Program-made: the position numbers and the translations under genes
Part shown: positions 9,775-18,336 of the stretch, piece after piece
Layout: the number at the start of each line of letters is the position of its first letter
How positions within the stretch are numbered: position 1 is the stretch's first letter
NCBI GenBank assembly: GCA_913778085.1
Contig: CAJYXJ010000014.1
Span: 202,917-266,916 of the forward strand
Direction of reading: 5' to 3'
From: an uncultured Chryseobacterium sp.
GTDB lineage: Bacteria > Bacteroidota > Bacteroidia > Flavobacteriales > Weeksellaceae
DNA length: 64,000 bases
Notes under the pieces: model-generated
The model's database searches: none
Seen by the model: the letters and a program-made list of their open reading frames with translations, nothing else
What the model was told of the DNA's origin: nothing

Positions 9775-10051
9775 GCAGAGTTTAATATGGTTAAAGTGAA
9801 AAAATACAAAAAAAAATTAAAAATTTAATACTAGATTTATAGCATTAAGGAAACCCGTAAATCAGATTCCGAAATTAGCTTGTGAGCTTTTGAATACTCC
9901 TTCATTAGAAAATTATTCTCTTAATATTATTTTTAATTTATATTCTCTGCAACTAAGGTGTTTCTTTAGAAGTTCCGGTATTTATGACAAACTTTAATTT
10001 GGCCTCAGTTAAGATCTTTAAAGGAAACTTGTTGAACTGCTTAGTTACTTG
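9775..10051. other. Intergenic region between divergent defence genes
   Basis: This AT-rich gap should contain the promoter of the Gabija-like operon (minus) as well as that of the STAND gene (plus, listed separately). I see no ORF and no strong inverted repeat in it. Confidence 0.4.
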
Positions 10052-10077
10052 TTTTTTATAAATAAATACTAATTTTG
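10049..10077 (+). promoter_or_regulatory. Bacteroidota-type promoter of the STAND NTPase gene
   Basis: TTG at 10049-10051 and TAATTTTG at 10070-10077 are 18 bases apart, a perfect -7 element (TAnnTTTG) with good spacing. Transcription should start near 10083, leaving a leader of about 14 bases before the ATG at 10097. Confidence 0.55.
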
Positions 10078-10096
10078 AATCTAATAAAATGGCTTA

Positions 10097-13000
10097 ATGA
10101 GAAATGCTTACAGCGGTTATACCTATCAAAAACATATAACTCAGTTGTTATTGTCCATAATGGATGTAGAGAGGAAAATTTCAAAAATTGAAATCGAAGC
10201 AAAAGTTGATGATAACTTCGATGATTTATTAGTATCTATTAATAATGAAGAATATAGTTTTCAGATTAAGGATTTTGAAAATATAACGTTAGATCAACTT
10301 GTTGTTGAAGATGAAAATTTAATAATTAAAGGTAAAGCTCATAAACTTTCAAAGAGTAAAAACATTGTTTTTTTTAAGCATATCGATATTGTTCCCAATG
10401 ACAAAGTATTAGAATTTAATTGTTTGAAAAAAGGCAATTTGTATTTCATATCAATGAGCCGGACTGATGCAGATCTCTTTATTGATGATCTATATAGTGG
10501 GAACTTAAATAGGAAATATGAGATTGAAAATTATTTAAGTGAAACACTTGACAACAGGATATGGCTGATTGAAAGGTCTGATCTTCCCAGCTTAAAAACT
10601 TATACCACGGACCTACACCAAGAATCGGTAAAAATTAATCATACTCTTGTTGAATTTGAAAAGTTATTATTGATAGAAGGTAAACCCGGAGTTGGGAAAA
10701 GTCATTTTGTAAATTCACTTGTTGAAGAATATCCTGTAAATATATTATACCGATTTTGGGTAGGAAATCAGGAATCCGATTATCTGGAGAGATTAAAATT
10801 TCAAAACTTTGTACAAGATTTAAACGTAAAACTATTTCACGATCTAAAAAACAGGGATATTACTGATTTACTTAAGGAGATTGAAAGAAAAAAAATAACT
10901 CTCATCATTGATGGTTTAGATCATGTCGAAAATTATAATAGCAGTGAACTGTCTAGATTTATAAAATTCATAGAAGAGTTAAAAGAGTACTGCAAAGTTA
11001 TCGTATTATCAAGACCATTGGTAGTTAAGTTAGATTGGAAAAAACATATTTTTGAAAACTGGAATAAAAAACAAACTGAGTTTGTCTTAGAGGAATTGTT
11101 TCATATTACAAATTACAATATCCAGAAAGAAGTCTTTTACATGACGCAGGGCTATCCTATTCTTGTAAAATACGTTGCAGAATTTTATAAATTAAATAAG
11201 AAGCTGCCGGAAACAGGACAACTTCAAGATATTGACAGTTTTTATGAAGGCATCATCAAACATGAAAAAGGAAAATATTCTCTTTCTATTTTTTTATGCA
11301 CGAATTCGTATTTAATGTATTCAGAACTAGATCTCTTTTTAGGGGAAGCTAAATATTATGTTGAAGAGTTCATAGATGAACATCCTTATCTATTTGACAC
11401 CAAGCTGAATAGAATTGCTTTGTTTCACGATAGTTTCAACACTTATCTGCGTAACAGGTCGACTAATTACAAAATATTAAATGAAAACGCGACCAAACTG
11501 GTATATAATTCAATAATGAGCTTAGATAGACGATTTCTTTCAAGATTTTCTCTATTTAATCTATCCAATCAACAGAGAAAAGAAATAGCTAGAAAATTTT
11601 GTAACATAGCGATTTTTGAAGAAATAATAAAAAGCAGTATTGATATTGAGGCAATCCGGAATTTTTACTTTGATTTAAGAGATTGCATGTCCAACTATAA
11701 ATTTGATGATTTTGAAATCTCACATTATTATGAACTATCACTTATTATAAATCTTATTTATAGAGATCACATTTCAACGCCTGATGGCTTTCTTTATACT
11801 TATACGCAAGCGCTATTATTTAATGGATATACTGAGGAGGATATAACCAGTTCAGGATACTTATTTGGAATGTTATTTTATGTAAAAACTAGTAATCCAA
11901 TTTTGCTTTATAATAAGGTGTCAAATGATAATTACTCTACCGACTATTTTCATATGAGATTGGAAGGAGATGTTAATAAAGAAGAATATTTTTTTATCAG
12001 GAATAAAAAAGTCATTACGAAAACAAAAATAATTAAAGCTCTAAAAGATAGACGGTATTTTAGTAATTATTTGCCATGGATTATGGAAAATCTTTTTCTT
12101 CATCAAAAGAGATATCAAGGGTTTGAAGAATTAAGTGATTCAGTAAATCTCTTTCTAGAAGGCTTTGAGTCAAAAGGTGCCATAAAGTTAGCTCAATTTT
12201 TAGAAAAACATCCTAATTCATACCATCATGCAAATTGGTATTTAAATGACGTAAAAAAGAATTTAATTGCTGCAGGATGTGAGGTTAGTAATATAGAAGA
12301 GAACAAATACAATCATCTGACTTTAGCAGGGCTTATTTTAAAAAATAAAGAAGTTGGAAGCTTTAATTTAAGTAATAAAATTCATGAATATATAAGATTA
12401 ACCTTACATCGAAAGAAAAAAATCGATATATCAAGTATCTCATTGTTATGGACCAAATATTATAACAGAAAAGATTATACATTATATGGTTTACCAAAAG
12501 CATTGAAGGCACTTCATAAAAATAATTTTTTGACACTGGATGAATGCATATTTACGATTACAAAAATCCAGGATATTTCTGAGAAGGGATACCGGTATTT
12601 ATTGGGAGATTTTTTTGAAATGTACGACCCTTGTGAAATAATGCCCTACGTTGAAAAAGTTAATTTAAATCATCTTTCCTTGCAGTGGTTTCTACTTCCA
12701 TTAGAATTCATCAATTCTTTTTCGGATAAATTATATAACTACGCAATAAGGCAATTACTACAAGATAACAGAAACAATTCGGTGGAAATTAATGAGATAA
12801 GAAATGGATTACTTTCGAGTCGCCTGCATGATATTGAACTACAATTCAGCATCACAAAAACAAAAGTAAGAGTAGAAAAATCAGATATTATTATTAAAGA
12901 ACTAAAAAAATCTAAAATTCTTTTAGATATATATGTCGACAGGGAAGGTAGATACAGCACCACAATCGAAGAAAGGCTTAATTCAGGCTATATATATCAT

Positions 13001-13327
13001 GGTGATCTTAATTATATAAAAGAAAAAAAAATAGACCTTTTAGATGCAGCCAAGCTTGCTGATAGTGAGTCATCTTCTTTGGTTTTTACAGAATTATTCG
13101 AGATGTACGAAAAAAAAGAGGTAACTGATAATTTTAAAGAAATATTGTATAATGCGATAATTGGAAAAACATGGCGAGGAGAGTATAGTTTATTGCTTTA
13201 TTATACTGCGGGACATATTTTGTACATAATTGAAAAGTATCGAAATAAAAAAGAATTTGAAGAAGCCGTAAAAAGTTTTAAAAAATTCACTCAATTATCA
13301 TTAATTGAAATCAACTGGTCTAAGTAA
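10097..13327 (+). CDS. STAND-type NTPase with N-terminal PD-(D/E)xK-like nuclease domain (Avs-like)
   Basis: A 1076-residue protein built like anti-phage STAND sensors. The N-terminus starts with SGYTYQ, common in DUF4297/Cap4-type nucleases, and has an acidic DNFDDLL segment (residues 39-45) followed by FQIK (55-58), which fits the D and (E/Q)xK positions of a PD-(D/E)xK fold. The NTPase follows: Walker A GKPGVGKS at 195-202, Walker B LIIDGLDH near 271 and a sensor-1-like VLSRP near 297. The C-terminal 650 residues are helical and without recognised repeats; in Avs proteins this is where phage proteins are sensed. It stands alone, transcribed away from the Gabija pair. I infer that ligand binding triggers oligomerisation and DNA cutting. 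I cannot assign an Avs subtype. Confidence 0.72.
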   Translation: MRNAYSGYTYQKHITQLLLSIMDVERKISKIEIEAKVDDNFDDLLVSINNEEYSFQIKDFENITLDQLVVEDENLIIKGKAHKLSKSKNIVFFKHIDIVPNDKVLEFNCLKKGNLYFISMSRTDADLFIDDLYSGNLNRKYEIENYLSETLDNRIWLIERSDLPSLKTYTTDLHQESVKINHTLVEFEKLLLIEGKPGVGKSHFVNSLVEEYPVNILYRFWVGNQESDYLERLKFQNFVQDLNVKLFHDLKNRDITDLLKEIERKKITLIIDGLDHVENYNSSELSRFIKFIEELKEYCKVIVLSRPLVVKLDWKKHIFENWNKKQTEFVLEELFHITNYNIQKEVFYMTQGYPILVKYVAEFYKLNKKLPETGQLQDIDSFYEGIIKHEKGKYSLSIFLCTNSYLMYSELDLFLGEAKYYVEEFIDEHPYLFDTKLNRIALFHDSFNTYLRNRSTNYKILNENATKLVYNSIMSLDRRFLSRFSLFNLSNQQRKEIARKFCNIAIFEEIIKSSIDIEAIRNFYFDLRDCMSNYKFDDFEISHYYELSLIINLIYRDHISTPDGFLYTYTQALLFNGYTEEDITSSGYLFGMLFYVKTSNPILLYNKVSNDNYSTDYFHMRLEGDVNKEEYFFIRNKKVITKTKIIKALKDRRYFSNYLPWIMENLFLHQKRYQGFEELSDSVNLFLEGFESKGAIKLAQFLEKHPNSYHHANWYLNDVKKNLIAAGCEVSNIEENKYNHLTLAGLILKNKEVGSFNLSNKIHEYIRLTLHRKKKIDISSISLLWTKYYNRKDYTLYGLPKALKALHKNNFLTLDECIFTITKIQDISEKGYRYLLGDFFEMYDPCEIMPYVEKVNLNHLSLQWFLLPLEFINSFSDKLYNYAIRQLLQDNRNNSVEINEIRNGLLSSRLHDIELQFSITKTKVRVEKSDIIIKELKKSKILLDIYVDREGRYSTTIEERLNSGYIYHGDLNYIKEKKIDLLDAAKLADSESSSLVFTELFEMYEKKEVTDNFKEILYNAIIGKTWRGEYSLLLYYTAGHILYIIEKYRNKKEFEEAVKSFKKFTQLSLIEINWSK

Positions 13328-13344
13328 ATTAATAAAAAATTAGT

Positions 13345-13614
13345 TTATTTGGCATTTGTTTTATTTCTTCATCGGTATGATTATGCAGAATTTTAGCATT
13401 TCTACAAAATGTAGCCTTGGTCAACCCACATGGTTTATAAATATCTTCTGGACGTTTCGTGACATCCTTATAATATATTATGTAAAAGCAAAAGTTTAGA
13501 AATTATTTCTTAGTATAATCCTTTGACCGTTCACCTAACCTTCCCCTTGCTCTGACAGATTGTAAATCGGCACTGGTTATCGTCCGATCAATTAATGCTC
13601 ATATTCAGATAAGG
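13345..13614 (-). pseudogene. Relic of the 3' end of a serine resolvase gene
   Basis: This non-coding stretch aligns along its length with 15293-15565, the last 90 or so codons of the intact resolvase gene, at roughly 80 percent identity by eye. Blocks such as CAGAATTTTAGCAT and TGGTTTATAAAT are shared. The reading frame is broken by substitutions and small indels, and the homology stops near 13614. It points the same way as the intact gene, so the two copies form a direct repeat on either side of the HExxH gene. Confidence 0.75.
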
Positions 13615-13680
13615 ATATTTAAAGAATTAATTCTTTTCTTCATTTTTTGAGACTGTTCTAGTAGAATATAATGCAAAGTA

Positions 13681-15060
13681 CTATTTATTTTTAGCTTTCT
13701 GTTCATTAAGATACCGTTGATAAAGCCCTAACTCATTCAGGGCAATTCTAAATACAATCCCATAAATAGGTAAATCTGTAAATTTTGCAATATTATCGCA
13801 TTCAGGATCATAATCAGGAAATAGATATTTTACTTTTTGATGTTTAGGTCTTGTGGCTATTCTGTTAGTGTTAAGACTTTCAAAAATCTCGTAAGTAGCT
13901 ATTATTAAGGCTGTCGCCTCACCAAAAGACGTAAGTTTGTCTATATATCTAAATTTTTTATCTTTAAGAATCACAGGAGGTGTAAATATGTTTACTATCC
14001 TAGAAAGTTCTAATAAGAATCGTTGTTTAAATCTAAAATTGTCAGTAGTGTCAAAAGGAAAAAATGGTCTGATAAAAAAGAAAAAGTCATCATCTTTAAG
14101 TTTAGATGCAATATAGAATTTATCGTAATAATATTTTAATGCCTGTGATATATGAACACGATCTTGTTGATACGTTTCTTCAGCAAATAATTTTATTGAT
14201 TCTAGAACGTTTTTGTATTGTGGTGCCTCTGAAAAATTAGAAAGCAGATATACTTCTGGATTTTCTGTAAATTGATCATAGTCTCCATCTCTAAGCTTCT
14301 CTAATATCGTAATTAAGGTTGAAGGAGGGTTTGCTGAATTTAGAGCGAAGTATACAAGAACAATTTTCTCAAAAGATGTCGATCTTTTTATTCCGTAGAA
14401 TGAAAGTAATTCGTCAAAAAATAAGTAGGGATAAAACGGTCTTTTACTGAGTAAGCTTGGGTCTATGTCTGAAAGATCATGTTCGTAAAGAAATTCGTCA
14501 ATTGCAGAACTTAAAAATTCATCCATAGCACCGAATGTTAATCTAAAGTTATGAATATTTAAAAGTCCAACAATGTTAATTTTGATAAATATTCGACAAC
14601 CATTAATACTCTTACCCTCTATTTTTAAGTCAACAGGAACAATTTCTTGTTCTATAGAAACTATTTCAAATTTATTATTTAAAGCATTTTTTGTCTCATT
14701 AACGACTTCATAATTTATATCATCTTCGTTAAGTATTTTAATAGTATTATTCCAGTACTTAACTAAATCCTCACAACTTTTATAAGTGTTTTTACTAATA
14801 GGAAAGGCATTAAGTCCCTCGTTCATTGTGAGAATGGTTAAAGTTCGAAAACGGTCACAAAAGTTTAAGCTAAACTGGCGAATCCCGGGTAGTGTTGCAA
14901 TGTTTGTCAGATAGTGATAATATTCATGAATAAATATTGCATGATCTTGACCAATTTCAAGATCTGTTAAAAATGTTGTAAGATTTTCCGTATTAAAGCC
15001 ATCGAGTTTAATATAAAATCTATCTGGATAATACTTGATTTCACCGATATCAATACTCAT
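13681..15060 (-). CDS. Unrecognised protein with HExxH metallopeptidase-like motif
   Basis: A 459-residue protein that I cannot place in a family. The clearest motif is HEYYH at residues 45-49, inside a hydrophobic helix (AIFIHEYYHYL), the usual zinc-binding and catalytic form of zincin peptidases. A possible third ligand is one of the acidic residues in AMDEFLSSAIDEF around residue 180. There is no signal peptide or clear membrane segment, so a cytoplasmic role is likely. It sits alone among defence genes, between a relic and an intact resolvase gene, as cargo would. A protease effector or a peptidase-like defence protein are both possible; a structural helical protein with a chance HExxH cannot be excluded. 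Base composition is as AT-rich as the rest of the island. Confidence 0.55.
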   Translation of the reverse strand: MSIDIGEIKYYPDRFYIKLDGFNTENLTTFLTDLEIGQDHAIFIHEYYHYLTNIATLPGIRQFSLNFCDRFRTLTILTMNEGLNAFPISKNTYKSCEDLVKYWNNTIKILNEDDINYEVVNETKNALNNKFEIVSIEQEIVPVDLKIEGKSINGCRIFIKINIVGLLNIHNFRLTFGAMDEFLSSAIDEFLYEHDLSDIDPSLLSKRPFYPYLFFDELLSFYGIKRSTSFEKIVLVYFALNSANPPSTLITILEKLRDGDYDQFTENPEVYLLSNFSEAPQYKNVLESIKLFAEETYQQDRVHISQALKYYYDKFYIASKLKDDDFFFFIRPFFPFDTTDNFRFKQRFLLELSRIVNIFTPPVILKDKKFRYIDKLTSFGEATALIIATYEIFESLNTNRIATRPKHQKVKYLFPDYDPECDNIAKFTDLPIYGIVFRIALNELGLYQRYLNEQKAKNK

Positions 15061-15292
15061 AAATTTTAATATTTTAAATAGTAAGCATTTTAAAATTGGA
15101 GTTACTAACTTTTGTTAGGATGGAATTCTTATACTTTTTTATCTTTAAAATAAGGATTAATATAAAATAATGATATATCTATATATGTAATTTAAATCAT
15201 GAATTCACAAATGTAATAATAAGAAATATTTCATTTTTACGGCAATCCGTATTTATACTGAATCTTATACATTAAATTGATTACCTTTAAAA

Positions 15293-15898
15293 TTATTTTC
15301 CATTTGACATTCTTTTAATTTCTTCATCCGTATGATTGTCCAGAATTTTAGCATACCTATAGAATGTTGCCCTAGTCAATCCAAATGGTTTATAAATTTC
15401 TTCCGGACGTTTTGTTACATCCTTATATATATTACGTAAAAGTAAAAGTTTGGAAATTGTTTCTTTAGTATAGCCCTTCGGTCTTCCACCTAACCTACCT
15501 CTTGCTCTGGCAGATTGTAAACCTGCGTTGGTTCTCTCTCGGATCAACTCGCGCTCATATTCAGCAAGCGATGCCATCAGATTTAAGAAGAGCCGACCAT
15601 TTGTAGTAGCAGTATCTACTCCGTCAGTTATACCTTTTATAATAATACCCTTATCACTTAAACTTAGAACAAGGTCAATGATATTTTTTAAGCTTCTCCC
15701 TAGTCGGTCCAGCTTCCAAACATAAAGTTCATCACCTTCACGAAATTGTTCGATCATCTTATCGAGCTCCGGACGATTTTTTGTTGTACCGGAAATTTTC
15801 TCCTGGTAAATTTTTTCGCAGCCTGCTTTTTCAAGCGCTTCAATTTGCAAATCTAAATTTTGGTCTTTGGTCGAAACCCGGGCATATCCTATTTTCAT
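15293..15898 (-). CDS. Small serine recombinase (resolvase/invertase family)
   Basis: A 201-residue site-specific recombinase. The resolvase catalytic domain begins at once with YARVSTKDQ, where Ser9 is the nucleophile, and includes the conserved LDRLGRS and the ERELIRERT segment leading into the long E helix. The C-terminal 45 residues form a Hin-type helix-turn-helix (TRATFYRYAKIL). Full length and intact, it should catalyse resolution or inversion at short sites. It lies upstream of, and in the same direction as, the HExxH gene, with 230 bases between. A decayed copy of its 3' end lies beyond that gene. No obvious inverted target sites were found near it. Confidence 0.9.
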   Translation of the reverse strand: MKIGYARVSTKDQNLDLQIEALEKAGCEKIYQEKISGTTKNRPELDKMIEQFREGDELYVWKLDRLGRSLKNIIDLVLSLSDKGIIIKGITDGVDTATTNGRLFLNLMASLAEYERELIRERTNAGLQSARARGRLGGRPKGYTKETISKLLLLRNIYKDVTKRPEEIYKPFGLTRATFYRYAKILDNHTDEEIKRMSNGK

Positions 15899-16383
15899 AA
15901 TTTGTTACATTAAACTCATATTTTGTAAATTTATGGAACTTTGTTTACTGATACGCCATTTTGAGAAAATATATCCAAAAAATGAAGTGATTAGATCCGA
16001 CCACTTTAAAAATCTCACAAAACCACAGTTTGCAATTCATTTTTAATTTCGCTTAAGTGCAGTAAATCTTCAATAAAAGTGTTTGAAGACACGCTCGTCT
16101 TGGTCACAAGACGGGATTATATGATTTTTTAAAATCCAAAATTCTTTATCAATAATTAATTTTTTTTTAAATATGATATATAGCCGATAAATTCTAATTA
16201 GAGATTATTCTATACAAACATGACTAACTATTTGTACTATAAGCTATAATTAAGCAATTTATCTTTATAAAAAAGACACTTTAAGACAATGAATACGACG
16301 AGCCGGCATACTTCATTATTTTTTATTGTAGCGCTATAATTTGATTTGAAGTTTGAGATTATCTCATTCATGATAAATTAAAT
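15899..16383. other. Non-coding divergent region with a 7-bp hairpin
   Basis: This 485-base gap between the divergent resolvase and the small gene at 16384 must hold both promoters. CGTCTTG (16096-16102) and CAAGACG (16107-16113) form a perfect inverted repeat with a 4-base spacer and could be a recombinase or regulator binding site. I see no ORF here. Confidence 0.35.
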
Positions 16384-16614
16384 ATGATGAGTGTAATGAA
16401 AAAGGGTTCTTTAAAAAAAGACGGTCAGAGAAATAGATCTGGGGATAGAATTATAGACTTTACACACGATAGCTTGAAAAAAATTTCTTTCGAAAAATCA
16501 AAAAAAATTCTGACAGAATCTGGGTTAAATCCAACAGATGACGAAATTAGAAGTATTATGGATTTTGCATATCAGCTGGCAGATATTATTATTAAAAACT
16601 ATATTTTAAAATAA
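16384..16614 (+). CDS. Small hypothetical protein ahead of the large serine recombinase
   Basis: A 76-residue protein, Lys-rich at the start and helical at the end (DEIRSIMDFAYQLADII). It lies 50 bases upstream of the large serine recombinase and in the same direction, so the two are probably co-transcribed. Small basic proteins in this position may act as recombination directionality or regulatory factors, but no motif here proves that. I do not recognise the family. Confidence 0.55.
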   Translation: MMSVMKKGSLKKDGQRNRSGDRIIDFTHDSLKKISFEKSKKILTESGLNPTDDEIRSIMDFAYQLADIIIKNYILK

Positions 16615-16663
16615 AATTCACTACATTAGCCTGACAACCAAAATGTTAATAAAACTAACCACT

Positions 16664-18274
16664 ATGCTAATAGCAGATTTATACATTAGAGTTTCTACTG
16701 ATGAACAAGCGGATAAAGGCTATTCACAAAGAGACCAGCATGAAAGATTGGAAAGATATTGTCTTCAAAACCAAATTACAATTGGACATGTAATCTTTGA
16801 AGATCATTCAGCTAAGAACTTCAATCGCCCAGAGTGGACTAAATATATCAATTATATCAAAAAAAGAAATCTGAAATCCAATTTAGTATTATTTACTAAA
16901 TGGGATCGTTTTAGTAGAAACGCAGGTGATGCCTATCAAATGATAAAATTATTGTTAAGTAATAATATTTCACCTCAAGCTATAGAACAACCTTTGGATA
17001 TGTCTATACCGGAAAACAAAATGATGCTTGCCATCTATTTAGCTGCACCGGAGGTAGAAAATGATCGAAGAGCACTAAATACATTCTATGGGATGAGAAG
17101 AGCTCAGAAAGAAGGAAGACTGATGGGCACCGCGTCCTATGGTTATATTAATAAATGTGCTGAAGATGGAAGAAAATATGTGGCCCTAAAAGAACCTGAG
17201 GCTTCAAATATGCGGTGGGCATTTAATGAAATCGCTAAGGGTAAATATGCCATCAACCAGATAAGACTTCAAATGAATAAGATGGGAGGCGCAAAAATTA
17301 GTAGAACTTCTTTTTACAGGGCAATAAGAAATCCAGTTTACATTGGGAAAATATATATTAAAGCATACAAAGACGAGGAGGCCTGTATTGTTGATGCCAA
17401 TCATGAAAGTCTGATATCAGAAAGCTTATTTTATAAAGTGCAAAATGTTTTAAGCGGAAAAACTTTGGAGGAAAGACCTCATGGTAAAATTATCACTGCT
17501 AATGAATTTCCACTGAGAGGCTTTTTAAAATGTCCGCGATGTGGAGGACATATTTCAGGGAGCGGATCTAAGGGCAAGAAAAATGTTTATTATTACTATC
17601 ACTGTAATTCTAAATGCGGTTATAGACATAGCTCAGATAAAGTTAATTCTGCATTTGAAAAAGAATTAATAAAATATAACTTCCATGAAGGTGTAAATAC
17701 GTTATTAAAAGAAATAATATTAAACAATTTTAAATATATACAGGAAAATATTGATGGTAAAAAAAAGGAATTGTCCGAACAAATTGTTAATTTAACCAAT
17801 AAGCTATCTAGTGCTAGAGAAAAGTATCTCGAAAACAGATTAGATTTTGAGGATTATCAGATCATTAAAAATGAAAGTAAGAAAAAAATTGATGAACTTG
17901 AAATGGAACTGCAGAATCAAAGGCTATCACGTAAAAATGTAGATATTAAGACGAAGCTTGACCAAGTTTTAAATATTTTGCCAAACCTTTCTCAACTGTA
18001 TATTAAAGGTGATAATGAGACAAAAAATTCTATACTGTGTTCGATTTTGGCCGAAAAACTTGAATTTCAAGAAAATGCTTTTCGAACACCTAAATTAAAT
18101 CCCGCACTTACTCAAATAATACTGATTCACAATCAGTTACAAAGTAAAAAAAAAGGAAAGAGCACTTCTAAAAATGCTCTTTCCCGCAGAGTGACCCCGG
18201 AGGGATTCGAACCCCCAACCGTTGGAGCCGAAATCCAATATTCTATCCAGTTGAACTACGGAGCCATTTCATAA
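16664..18274 (+). CDS. Large serine recombinase (integrase of the island)
   Basis: The integrase expected to insert and excise the island. The N-terminal resolvase domain has the catalytic serine in LYIRVSTDEQ and the LFTKWDRFSRN motif. A recombinase domain follows (GTASYGY onward), then a zinc ribbon with CPRC and CNSKC cysteines, and a coiled coil rich in Lys and Glu around residues 360-440. I chose the ATG at 16664 because family members begin directly before the first beta strand; an in-frame ATG at 16643 adds seven residues. The last 40 or so codons cross a transcription terminator and the antisense strand of tRNA-Arg, so they are host DNA and not an original part of the protein. The gene lies at the island edge as integrases do. 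Confidence 0.88.
   Translation: MLIADLYIRVSTDEQADKGYSQRDQHERLERYCLQNQITIGHVIFEDHSAKNFNRPEWTKYINYIKKRNLKSNLVLFTKWDRFSRNAGDAYQMIKLLLSNNISPQAIEQPLDMSIPENKMMLAIYLAAPEVENDRRALNTFYGMRRAQKEGRLMGTASYGYINKCAEDGRKYVALKEPEASNMRWAFNEIAKGKYAINQIRLQMNKMGGAKISRTSFYRAIRNPVYIGKIYIKAYKDEEACIVDANHESLISESLFYKVQNVLSGKTLEERPHGKIITANEFPLRGFLKCPRCGGHISGSGSKGKKNVYYYYHCNSKCGYRHSSDKVNSAFEKELIKYNFHEGVNTLLKEIILNNFKYIQENIDGKKKELSEQIVNLTNKLSSAREKYLENRLDFEDYQIIKNESKKKIDELEMELQNQRLSRKNVDIKTKLDQVLNILPNLSQLYIKGDNETKNSILCSILAEKLEFQENAFRTPKLNPALTQIILIHNQLQSKKKGKSTSKNALSRRVTPEGFEPPTVGAEIQYSIQLNYGAIS
18121..18137. other. Candidate attachment-site inverted repeat at the island edge
   Basis: ACTGATT and AATCAGT form a perfect 7-base inverted repeat around CAC, in the last part of the recombinase gene and only 18 bases before the tRNA terminator hairpin. 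Large serine recombinases recombine within short imperfectly palindromic sites, and the junction with host DNA should be close. No second copy is visible in this window, so the site is only a candidate. Confidence 0.3.
18146..18184 (-). terminator. Intrinsic terminator of tRNA-Arg
   Basis: On the minus strand a perfect 10-bp stem (GGAAAGAGCA and its complement, 18155-18164 with 18175-18184) is followed by nine T (18146-18154). It starts 8 bases after the tRNA 3' end. Its presence shows that host sequence extends at least to 18146. Confidence 0.85.
18192..18265 (-). tRNA. tRNA-Arg (anticodon TCG)
   Basis: The minus strand folds as a complete tRNA: 7-bp acceptor GGCTCCG with CGGGGTC (two G-T wobbles), a D arm, an anticodon stem TTGGA/TCCAA with loop TTTCGGC giving anticodon TCG for CGA codons, and a T arm with TTCGAAT. 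The CCA end is not encoded. It borders the island on its 3' side and is intact, so integration restored or spared the gene. Confidence 0.93.
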
Positions 18275-18336
18275 ATGATAATTGATGAATTATAAACGAT
18301 GTAATCACTCATCAATCATCATCTATCAATTATATT

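Noticed and set aside
13345-15060. STAND NTPase and HExxH protein as one operon-like system
   Set aside because: They are convergent and separated by a resolvase relic, so co-transcription is not supported.
16096-16113. Hairpin CGTCTTG/CAAGACG as a terminator
   Set aside because: No T run follows on either strand and it lies between divergent genes; kept only as a possible binding site.
18142-18274. The C-terminal end of the large serine recombinase as genuine protein
   Set aside because: It is coded by the terminator and the antisense of tRNA-Arg; the RRVTPEGFEPPT phrase is the usual false reading of a tRNA gene.
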